From Cheiracanthium punctorium (lineage: Eukaryota; Arthropoda; Arachnida; Araneae; Cheiracanthiidae), in contig JAWZYV010013173.1 in assembly GCA_038373885.1 (NCBI GenBank), positions 1-64,000 on the forward strand: a stretch of DNA of 64,000 bases, given 5' to 3'. The position numbers and the translations under genes are program-made. Under the pieces are notes generated by a model. The model saw only the letters and a program-made list of their open reading frames with translations, was not told where the DNA came from and did no database searches. Positions 25,118 to 34,976 of the stretch are shown here, piece after piece. Position 1 is the first letter of the stretch. The number at the start of each line of letters is the position of its first letter.

Positions 25118-27798
25118 CCCCCCGCATAAATCTTAGAGAGGTGCGGCCCTAGGGCCGGACAAACCGGACCACCTGTCCGGGCGACCGCAAATTTTGGGGC
25201 GGCATTTTGGCACGAATTGAAAAATACATTTCGTATTAGTAAAAGCAATTGTTAAACAATATTCCGAAGAATATCATTTATATACTTTACTAAGCTGATG
25301 TACCCATTCCATCATTGGATGGGTTTTTACTAAACGAAAATTTCGTTTGCATTGTAGTAGTTCAAAAAATGGAATTACATTTACTGGCAGAAAAATAGAA
25401 AGCAAAGTTTATAACTCTTGTGTATGTTCAAAGATTAACAGGTTAGAGAGTACAATTTCTGAGACAATACTGTCACAATAGAAAACATATTTTTACATTC
25501 AAAATTAACGCTTTCTTTTAGTGGATGAGCTTCCTACATCAAGAAGCATCTACATAAAGTTGCAAAAGAAGATGTAGTAATGATATTAAAACTGAAAAGA
25601 GACATATCTGAAAATTCTTTGTAATAGCAAGTAGACCGATATTTAACACTGCAACGTCCGATTGAATTATATTTAGATGATTTACTTGATGCGCGACAAA
25701 AAAATTTATCAAAGTTTACGTCGTACTCAAAAATAATTCAAATTGTATGAAAATAAAAACCTGAATTTTTAATTTAACTAAACCGCCCACCTACTATTTA
25801 CAAAATTCATTTCATTCCTTTTGTAGACCACCTTGTTGTTTTCACGAAGTGGTCACACAAATTTTCTCAAATAATATATATATAGGATATATATATATTT
25901 ACATTATATTTAATATTATTTATATATTATATATATTTATAATTATATATATATATTATTTAGTATGTATAGTATATATCAATTGTTATTTACTCATCTC
26001 ACGATTGTAACTGAATTTTGTTCTCCATTACTGCGATGAACTAAATACGATGATTTAATATTATGCCTGTAAAATTTTTGCACAATTTTCTCAAAATTAA
26101 TAATTAATAATATACTATTAAGGAAAAAGAAATCGACTCAATTTGTTTAAGTCGAACAGCCACACTATTGTATTACTCCAGACACCTTAAAGTCACGCCC
26201 AACTCCCCTCTCTCCCTGTCTAAAAAAGAAAGAAAATACAAATGCAACTTTGAACCCTTTCAATTTATTCAAATCTTTTAAATATTTCGATTATGCTTTT
26301 ACCCATCTATGGCCTACTTTCTTTCTGTTCTCTAATCCGTTTTTGATGGGATGCCAGAACAAACTTTAAGCAATTTTACAAAATCTCAAGAAGTCTAGAA
26401 TTATTTAAACAATTTTGGATATCTACTTGTTTCAAATTAACTTACCATTCAATATATTCAAATTTCATTCTATTCATTGACGCCATTTTATTAACAATGG
26501 GGAACATCATTTACACACAGTTTTCAAAACAACAGTTTTCAATCTCAAAACTTTTAAACGATTTAGAATATTTTAGCCACTGCAGTTTAAAATTAGTTGC
26601 CCTTTTGGCAGTTGCTATATAACTTTCATTTCATTTTGACTTCAAGTTAGCATGGGCGTATCCAGCCGGGGCAGCTGCATTAAAAGGAGCTATCTAGTCA
26701 TAGTGGTCGATTATGACAAACCGGGGGGACGAGCAGATAGACTCCATGGTCTCCTTGTGCCCCCCTTCCCCCCCGCCAATGAAAATCCTGGCTACGCTTG
26801 TTTCAGTTTTTATATGGGATGTGCAAAAAATATTTACACATTTTGCATAGATTTTTCACAAGATTTGCAGTTGGGGATTCAAATTACAGTTTGTTATGAA
26901 ATTCACATGCCAAATACAATCCCATATTTCTAGATTGCATTCTCTCGATGCCAAAAAAATTTGAACAGATCGCATTTTGCCGTAAGGTATTACAGTTATT
27001 GACAAAATCTTAATTTCAATGAGGTAGGATTATTTAACTCTCTCAAACCAGTTCATGTTCTATGCTCTATTATTATTTGGTACAAAATCTTCAATGGCGT
27101 GGAATCTATTAAGAAAAGGTATTATTGCAGTCAAAGACAACGATTTACCACATGCTCTAGAACTCTTAAGAAACTATTAAGGATTTTTTGAAAGGATCTT
27201 CGAATTGGATATGATTTGAATGAAATGTTTCTGTTTATGCAAGAGAAGAAAACTGACGGACGATGATAGTCTTCTGGCTAACACTGAGTTGAAGGAGCAG
27301 CCACGTAACATATTAATTTTGATTGCGAATCACGAGATGATCTGGTGACAAGACTCCTAAATAAAATTTAAGATAGTTTTATTTTTTTTTCAGTCAAACA
27401 ATGCGATTATAACTTCAGAGTGCAGATTTAATATAATAAGTACCCAACTGTAATTATTTAAATTTTAGAGGGCACGGCAACAAATGAATTAAAAGACAAC
27501 TCCTAAAATGCTAATTAACATTGTAACATGGTGAACAGTGTAACACTGATTATAGTGTAAACAATTCGAGTTAATACTGACCGGGGGGGAATTGGGGATA
27601 TAAGCGCGCTTGATCTCAGTCAATGAAATAGGTGTCAGTATAAGGCCTTATTAGGCAAAAAGGAAAGCCAATTGAAATTTTAAAGATAATTTCAACTATA
27701 GATTTTACACTACATCTTGCTATTGATTCGAGAATTCGTTTTCTTTGCCGATAATTGTTAGCAGTGCAGAGAGGGGTTTTGCAAAACATTAAAGTTAA
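25118..27798. other. Intergenic, AT-rich, repeat fragments
   Basis: Starts with a GC-rich hAT-like fragment (GGGCCGGACAAACCGGACC near 25150), then AT-rich DNA and TA-rich tracts at 25870-25980. The degraded element at 26651-26800 is listed separately. No supported gene. Confidence 0.5.
26651..26800. mobile_element. hAT-type element, degraded
   Basis: It begins CATGGGCGTATCCAGCCGGG and ends AATCCTGGCTACGCTTG. It has G-rich and C-rich inner arms like the other families. No matching 8-bp flanks were found. Confidence 0.5.
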
Positions 27799-28165
27799 CC
27801 CTTTAAAGCGCAGTGATCCTACTCTGGGAACACCCAAATTGACGTTTTGACTGTTGCCAGTCACGTAAGAAAGATTTTAAAGTCTATAAAAATAGTTTTG
27901 CGGGTGAATTAGCTCCACGAGATCCTTTATCTTTTTAGCACGTCATTTCCCGGCAAAGAATGGGCACGATTTTTGAACAGCACTGATCTGCTGAAAAGGA
28001 AAGAACGCGATAACAGATGGATAGATTGTCCAATGCTGAAAAAAGGGCAGGCCGTTGCATCGCTTGATTTAACAACCAGCCAGATGGCGGAGGACGATCG
28101 AAACCGTTCCATCGAGTCCACAGATCTAGAAACCCTTTTTGAGCAGCTGGCTGTGCTTTTTTTTT
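27799..28165 (+). mobile_element. piggyBac-type non-autonomous element, copy 3 (3' truncated)
   Basis: TTAA (27795-27798) is followed by CCCTTTAAAGCGCAGTG. The sequence is co-linear with copy 1 (GGGTGAATTAGCTCCACGAG, ATAGATTGTCCAATGCTGAA, AGATGGCGGA) to about 28165. The right terminus is missing and replaced by other repeat DNA. Confidence 0.75.
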
Positions 28166-28344
28166 TTGTTTTTTTGCTTACTGTGTGGTTTTATTTAAAT
28201 ATGGTTTTTTTTACTGCTGGTGTTATGTTTAAAGAGCTATTCCACATTTATAGTATGAAAACGTATCTTGTGAACAATTTATTTCTTATTAATAGTAAAT
28301 TTTACTGTGGGGGGCTGGCAAAATTGTTAGGGCGGCCCCTGTAT

Positions 28345-28729
28345 TAGAGATGAGAACGGGCTCAGCCCGAGCCCGAAAAGCCGAGCCAAGATGCAACCGC
28401 TGAACCGATTGCGTTCGGGCTCGGGCGGGTTCGGGCTCGAAAAATATTTCTCCTTTGTTGAACATACTCCTTGAAACAGATTTTAAAAAAGTGATTCTGG
28501 GATAAATAGGCGTACTTATTTCAAAAAAATAGCGGCACGGGGGACTAGAAGGTGTGTGAAGCTCCAAAATTTATTGTATCCTATTAATCCCCCCCCCCAC
28601 ACACACACTCAGTAGTTAATATTTATTTGTCTTTAGCTTGAAATTTCGGGCCTCGGGCTCCAACTTTAATTATTGCTCGGCCGCTCGGGCGGGTTCGGGA
28701 CTTCAAAAAATGAGCCTGAATCATCTCTA
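28345..28729. mobile_element. hAT-type element with CGGGCTC motif array
   Basis: The left end TAGAGATGAGAACGGGCTC is the near-inverse of the right end GAGCCTGAATCATCTCTA. GGGCTCGGGC-type words are repeated inside both ends. No target duplication was found; its left edge abuts a terminus ending GGGCGGCCCCTG at 28341. Confidence 0.6.
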
Positions 28730-28895
28730 ATCATATATATGTGTTGTAGTAGTCGTAACCCCCCCTCCCCCATGAAAAATTTTCTGGCGGCGGCCCAGTG
28801 TTGTGCGATAAGGGAGGAGTGAAGAATATACGTTTTGTATGGCAAAAAATTCTTATGTGGGTTTATGACACCCCCCCCCCTTGGGTACGCCCCTG
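28730..28895. mobile_element. Two partial family-1 hAT copies, head to head
   Basis: 28730-28790 carries the right end in one orientation (GTTGTAGTAGTCGTAACC, then CATGAAAAATTTTCTGG). 28800-28895 carries GAAGAATATACGTTTTGTAT, then CCTTGGGTACGCCCCTG in the other. Both are truncated. Confidence 0.6.
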
Positions 28896-31373
28896 GTATT
28901 TATGCTGTGTCTTGTGAAAAATGTCAAAAACCACTCAAGCTCTTCGTTTAGTCACTTATTTTCAGGTTAAAGTACATTTCTAAAGAGAGTATGGGTACTA
29001 TATAAACATGCAATAATGATGTCAGCACTACACTATAAAAAATGGAAGGGGCGGGGCCCGTCACTGATCATGGGAAACGTGACCATTTATTTTGTCCTTC
29101 AAACAGGACATGCACTACTTTGTTGCAATAGTGTATTTATTTTATTCCTCCAAAACGGGATATTGTTTTTAAGGTAATAGTGTAGGGAGACTGAATTAAA
29201 ACGGATAATTGAATTTACAGGTCTGGGTATCTTTCAGTTATTAGAAAACGTGCAAAAAACATGTGTTAATGGTTATATCAAATAAAACGAAAAACAAAGC
29301 TTTGCTAAAACACACATACTATAAAAAAAAAAAAAAAATAGTGCAAGACGTATCATTTCGGGATGATACAAGGGGTAGGCCCTTATTCGACTTCAAAAAA
29401 CACCCTCGGACACAAGGCAGGAAGGTAGGAGGGTGAGAAATGTAAACAAAAGAAACATAGAGAAAAAATGAAAGTTGTCATTCGGAAGGAAAAATAATTC
29501 TTAGAAAACCAGAGTGAAAAGGAAAATAAAGTGGGTGATCGGGGGAGGAGTTTGAGGAATAACGCAAAGAAGGGAACATGCTATAAATAAAGAAATTAAA
29601 ATTAAATAAATTGAAAATAGTTAGAAAAAAGAACATTAAAAGAACAAAACACCTAAAACAATACACTCGCCCCGGCGATTATTTTTTGATCCGTCTCGAG
29701 AGGGGAAGGAGGGAAGGTCAGTTTTTACCTTTTTTTTTTTTTTCAGACACTGCTGTTGGATGGATGATTTAAATTTTTTAGCGGCCTTTATTGAAATCGT
29801 TACCCATACCCTGGGTTGCTCTCTTTCTAAAAACGGACATTGCTGGGGACATTTTCTTAAAAACGGGGGACATTACCGGACGTTTGTCCGAAGCTGGCTT
29901 GGGGAAACGGGGACAAGCACACTTAAAAAACGGACCGTCCCGTTACGGGACGTTATGGTCACTCGTTAATCATGGGTCCCGTCCTGGGCCAGTAATCAGA
30001 TGTGGGGGCCATGTTTCCATGCTTAATTTTTTTTTTTAAGTTTAATAAAATCTGCCGTTTTTTTCGTTTATTTCAAAGTGTGGATGCGGCTTTTAAAGAG
30101 TCATACTGAATGTTTTTTGTGTTCCCTGCGCAATTAGTTTATTTTAATTTTTGGTAATGACGGTCTGAACCAAGACCGTGAGGACGATTTCAATTATTCG
30201 AAATAAACAATTAAAAAGACTTCCGATCTTTAAAAAGTTTATTTAAAAAATTAGCTTTTATTTTCACACAAAATCTGGGTGTATCACGCTTTTACTACTA
30301 CATCCTCCTCTACCTAAAACAGCCGGATCAATGAAATTCGGCTTATATAACTTTTAAAAATAACGCTCTGAACATTATGTAATTCAGCGCGTGAGCCTAT
30401 GACGTAACGTGAAAAAAACAGCAAATCAGCATCTAAAGAACCTTAAAAGCAATATGTGGGTGTGCCATAACCTGAAATTCCGCGCACGTTGATCATGGCG
30501 CTCGCTAATCCGCTAGGATAACAGTTTGTTTACGTTTTTATACTGTATACATTTTTGTATAAAATTTATGATTTCCTTATACTATGTATAATTGTGTGTG
30601 TAAGTTTAGGATGAGTAGTTTCACTTATATTTCTAATTTCAGTACATGTTTTTACTGAAACAGAAAGATTTTTAAAAAAACTGGAACTTTAAATTATAAA
30701 TACGCCTTAGAATGGCTTCATAGTATTTTCTTTCCTTTAGTAAGTATACTTAAGTTTCAAGAGAAACATTATAATTTAAAATGATCAGTTGCAATAATTA
30801 AGTGCCTGTAATTTTTCATTGTTACATCTTTTAAAAGCTATCAGCGGGAGAGCGATACAAAATCCTTTAGTTATTCACTCCCCATCAACTTCTATTAATT
30901 AATCAAATTACCGGAAAAATTTAATTGCATTATCTTAAATATATCCGAATACTTGTATTCTGATACGTTTGGTTATCTGTGATCTAATAAATCTTGCAAA
31001 AAGTTTGATGGCAGACCTTGACTCAGCTATATTTTAATGTTATATAACTCCAAATGCAGAAATCATTGTAACAAAAAGCTCAGCTAAAACAACTGGTCTA
31101 TCATGGCGTGGAACTTTATCATTTGGTAGTTCGATTTGGCACTAAGGTTTGCATCGGTATCTCTATTTTTTTTAAATAACATTTTATCATTATTTTAATA
31201 ACTTATTACCTGTTTGTTTTTTAATTTACTTATTTATTTTTTTAATTGAAATTTTACTGTTGCATGTACTGTTAAAATGTGCAGCCCCTTGATTCAGATG
31301 CTAAATACATATCCTATCATATATTGCATCTATAAATCTGAGGTGTAATGACCATGTGGAACACACTTAGTAT
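28896..31373. other. Intergenic
   Basis: No gene recognised. A moderately CG-containing patch at 30380-30540 (with TATGACGTAACG and CATGGCGCTCGCTAATCC) could be promoter DNA for the downstream gene, but no transcription start or donor can be assigned. Confidence 0.4.
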
Positions 31374-31533
31374 CAAGGACGTACCCAGGGGGTGGTCCAG
31401 GGGGTCCGGACCCCCCCCCCCCGAAATTTCAGTTTTTGTTAACAAAATAAGAATGATGACGTCTTTTTGTGAAAAATTCTGCCTTTTTCACCGTTTGGAC
31501 CCCCTCCCAAATTTTTTTCTGGGTACGTCCCTG
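31374..31533. mobile_element. hAT-type G-tract element, GGACGTACCC family
   Basis: It begins CAAGGACGTACCCAGGG and ends CTGGGTACGTCCCTG. The flanks CTTAGTAT and CTTTGCAT agree at 6 of 8 positions, possibly a worn duplication. The core AAAATTCTGCCTTTTTCACC is shared with 7244 and 14220. Confidence 0.78.
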
Positions 31534-31609
31534 CTTTGCATAACTGGAGGGGAGTTTTCTATAAGTCTCCATTTCCAATTTATTCCCCTAACAAAATGTG
31601 ACTTATCTT

Positions 31610-31873
31610 CAGTAGCGGATTCAGGGATAGGGGCCTTTAGACCCCCCCCCCCCCAAAAAAAAAGAGATTGCTAAAGGTTAACATTTTGCTTCATTATGCA
31701 CTTTGAATATGTAAAGTACAATCTTTTTTTAATCGCTTATCTTTTAGCTAATAGCTTTTACATTGGTTTAGACTAAAATTTTGCTTTGTTGTACATTTTG
31801 TTTGGGTGAAATAAGGGTTTTTTTTTTTCAAAATTTAGCCTCTCCCAAATTAGAATTTCTGGATCTGCTACTG
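31610..31873. mobile_element. hAT-type element, CAGTAGCGGATTCAG ends
   Basis: It begins CAGTAGCGGATTCAGGG and ends TTCTGGATCTGCTACTG. The 8-bp duplications CTTATCTT are perfect (31602-31609, 31874-31881). It is 264 bp and non-coding. Confidence 0.9.
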
Positions 31874-31950
31874 CTTATCTTGAAGGTGGTAATAAAAGCT
31901 TGATCTGGAATATATATGGGTAAAATCATACAAGCCGGTGCCCACCCCAT

Positions 31951-32016
31951 GTAAACATGGCGACAGTCGCTGGAGCTTGGCGGTCGCCAAGCTCCAGCGA
32001 CTGTCGCCATGTTTAC
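31951..32016. repeat. Perfect 66-bp palindrome (32-bp arms, 2-nt centre)
   Basis: Arm 31951-31982 starts GTAAACATGGCGACAGTCGC and is exactly the inverse complement of 31985-32016, with GT at the centre. No mismatch was seen. It ends ten bases before the 75-bp tandem array. Confidence 0.95.
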
Positions 32017-32025
32017 TAGTCATTC

Positions 32026-32630
32026 TAGGCAACCAGTGGTCCGTTTTTAACTAAAAAAACCCCAGTGGATTCAGCAACCTAGTTGTACAGCTATCTAAAC
32101 TAGGCAACCAGTGGTCGGTTTTTAACTAAAAAAACCTCAGTGGATTCAGCAACCTAGATGTACAGCTATCTAAACTAGGCAACCAGTGGTCCGTTTTTAA
32201 CTAAAAAAACCTCAGTGGATTCAGCAACCTAGCTGTACAGCTATCTAAACTAGGCAACCAGTGGCCCGTTTTTAACTAAAAAAACCTCAGTGGATTCAGC
32301 AACCTAGCTGTACAGCTATCTAAACAACGCAACCAGTGGCCCGTTTTTAACTAAAAAAACCTCAGTGGATTCAGCAACCTAGCTGTACAGCTATCTAAAC
32401 TAGGCAACCAGTGGCCCGTTTTTAACTAAAAAAACCTCAGTGGATTCAGCAACCTAGTTGTACAGCTATGTAAACTACGCAACCAGTGGACCGTTTTTAA
32501 CTAAAAAAAAACAACAACAGTGAACTAAGCAACCTAGTTGTACAGCTAATGTAAACTGGGCAAACACTGGCCCGTTTTCAACTCAAAAAAACATCGGTGG
32601 ATTAAACAACCTAGTTGTACACCTCTTATA
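32026..32630. repeat. 75-bp minisatellite, about 8 copies
   Basis: Each unit contains GGCAACCAGTGG, TTTTTAACTAAAAAAACC, TCAGTGGATTCAGCAACCTA and TGTACAGCTATCTAAAC. The spacing is exactly 75 bases for the first seven units (marker base at 32040, 32115, 32190, 32265, 32340, 32415 and 32490). The last unit is longer and more diverged, with an A-rich expansion. The internal units are nearly identical. Confidence 0.95.
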
Positions 32631-33121
32631 AAGTCAGTATGATTAGAATAGCACGTAAATAGCACTTACGAAAACATAAACACTTCAAATATCAATTTAA
32701 AATTCACATTAAAAACCTTAAACATCGAAAGATTCGTTAAAAAAGAACACTTACCTCTATTTTTTTGGTAAATAACCGCTCAGAAATGTCCCCAACACCC
32801 ACCGGCTTATAACGTACTATATTTCTAACAAACACCCACAAATTCTTTTCTTATATTAACATAACACATTTCATTCCCTTCCATCAATAACGCAAACAAT
32901 TTCAAATTCCCAAACCTGACGAAACACGTATTCTTTATGGTTGCCAGTCACAACTACCACCGGCAGTTGGCGGTGCATCGCTCACTCTCGCGTCAGATTG
33001 TTCGCCAATGACTTGTAAACAAACCTTTGACATGTAAACAAGGCACCGTATACGGAATATAGTCCTATATATGTATGATTGCAAATAGATTTTTATTGAT
33101 GTTAATGTGGCAGGTTGACAG
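32631..33121. other. Non-repetitive spacer upstream of the host gene
   Basis: AT-rich at first, then a CG-containing patch (32940-33050, with GGCGGTGCATCGCTCAC) followed by two GTAAACAA words. It is a possible promoter for MBOAT7, about 1.7 kb before exon 1, but no element proves it. Confidence 0.3.
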
Positions 33122-33734
33122 CAGTGATGGCGCCAGACTTTCCCCGACGGGAGGGCCGTCTACCCGGACAGGGGGCCAAATGATAAAACCTCAAAATTTT
33201 ACGTTTCAGTACTTGCACAGCCTCTCAAAAAAGTATTCGAGTAAGAGATAAATTTCCTACTTTGGTTTCGTATATTAAAAATTATTATGATGAGATTGTC
33301 ATTAATTATCTGTTCTTGGTTAACAGAAAAGCCCAGTGATTTTTACCAAAGTCGTAGTTAAAAAGGTCTTTACGAATACAATTGTCAGCAGATCGGGCAA
33401 CCCTGCTTACCCTAGAAATGTGGCTCTTGTTCGCTGGTTCCTTCGAATCTCGAGAAACATATTCCGAGCTGCAGATAATCAATATTCAGTTTATGAATAT
33501 CGTATAATTCCAAGCAGAATGAGAATGGAAGTGAACGGAACCTCTACAGTCGGGTCAGACACTTTGAATGGAATTCTCATCTGGTCTTCTTATCTGGTTG
33601 CAAAATTTCCTTAGTTTTTCTAAACCAGCAAATTCTCTAAAAAAATCCCCCTACGACACTCCCTGACAGGGAGGCCAGTGATCCCCGACAGGGGGTGCAT
33701 GGCCCCCCCGATCCCCCCACTGGCACCACCCCTG
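33122..33734. mobile_element. hAT-type non-autonomous element (613 bp)
   Basis: It begins CAGTGATGGCGCCAGACTT and ends CACTGGCACCACCCCTG. The flanks GTTGACAG and GTTGACAC agree at 7 of 8 positions. CCCCGACAGGGGG-type words lie near both ends. A 92-codon open frame (33336-33614) inside matches no family I know. Confidence 0.72.
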
Positions 33735-33771
33735 GTTGACACATGAAGTTATGATACCATAACATCAATCG

Positions 33772-33942
33772 GTACTTACGTATTATCCCAGTGGTCATTC
33801 CCACCAAACTATTTTTTCGTCAGATGTTCTGGCAAACTGTTGCCAATCGTATACCGAGCCATCAATAATTTTATATGTCTGGCATTTATTTTCGTGAAAA
33901 ATCACTCGCCTTGGTGGACTGCCGGGATAATACGTAAGTACC
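33772..33942. mobile_element. Small palindromic TIR element
   Basis: GGTACTTACGTATTATCCC near 33774 recurs as its inverse GGGATAATACGTAAGTACC near 33921-33939. The pairing continues inward for tens of bases with mismatches. It is about 170 bp; the superfamily is not assigned. Confidence 0.6.
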
Positions 33943-34728
33943 CATTAATCATACTTTTCAAATAAAAACTGCTGTTTTCATTTATTTAAAATTTTGGCAG
34001 TTGCTTTCATAATAATATGAGAACATGAGCTTGTTAAGAAGGAAAAGTAATAATAAAGGGAGAGGGATGACTGTCAGATCTCTTTAATTGCCAACTCAAC
34101 AAGAAACACAGACTTATGCATTCTTAAGATTTGAACAATTCTACTGACCAGTTTAAACAAAAGACTGTGTTACAATGCATGCAGATGTGTTTTGCTTTAA
34201 TCCAAAAAGGTCTCACACCTGTTGCTTATTCAAATAGAGATAGATCAAAGAGATAAAAGGTTGATCTGTTAAAATATTATGATCTAGTTGACATACTGAA
34301 TTTTTCAAATGTTTTATTAACACGGTGAAATACTCCTTGACTCATTTTCTAGTAATTTCTATGCTAAAAATCATAATGGTCTTGGGCACTCATAGAAATA
34401 TTTTAGAGGAGAAGGGGTGGGCGAACTTCCAAAAAATTTCTAGAGGGGGACAAATTTCACACAACACACTACTTGCAATTTGAGTTCCACCTTTGTTTGG
34501 TGATGCAGTCGTGTTTGCATTATAAGACAAAATACTAGATCTCCAGGTATGGTTAAGAACAAATGCTCTACTTTGCTCACCTCCCTTATAGGAATTTATT
34601 CAAAATTTTCTCAATTAATGAGTTAGACTTGCATCCGTTTGTGTTATTACCTATACTTAACATTTCATATATTTTCAAGTGTAAATTATATTAAAATTTT
34701 AGTTTTAAATGTTATACTTTTTCCACAG

Positions 34729-34976
34729 GTGTTTAAACTGGATATTTGAAACCACATTGCAGTCATGACTCCAGATGACATTCTATATGCAGTGCTTCTA
34801 CTGTTTTGTACTGTTTGTGGGTTTTTTGTACGCCAAGTAAAAAATGTAGAACAAAAAAGATTAGTCTGTACATTAATAGGACTTTTACTGTTGGTTTCGT
34901 TATCTGGGTACCATGTTATACATTCTGTTATATTAACAGTTGTTAATGCTGCCATAGTTTTAAAAGCAAGTAAAAG
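34729..34976 (+). CDS. MBOAT7: MBOAT7 exon 1 (5' UTR end plus codons 1-70)
   Basis: A pyrimidine-rich tract ending in CACAG at 34721-34728 is a good acceptor. The exon therefore probably begins at 34729 with 36 bases of 5' UTR, implying at least one upstream non-coding exon. The ATG at 34765 is in a fair context (GTCATGA) and starts a hydrophobic N terminus that lines up with the start of vertebrate MBOAT7. The donor is AAAG|GTAAGT at 34976/34977. The exon ends two bases into codon 71. Confidence 0.88.

Noticed and set aside
27973..28347. 124-codon ORF on the + strand
   Set aside because: Its first half is piggyBac-type element DNA and the rest is other repeat sequence, so it is a chance frame.
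32016..32020. CTAG|T after the 66-bp palindrome as a Helitron 3' terminus
   Set aside because: The hairpin is far longer than usual, touches the CTAG directly, and no matching 5' terminus was found. Kept only as a hypothesis.
32026..32630. Regular repeats suggesting a CRISPR array
   Set aside because: The repeats are contiguous 75-bp tandem units with no unique spacers, in an animal genome.
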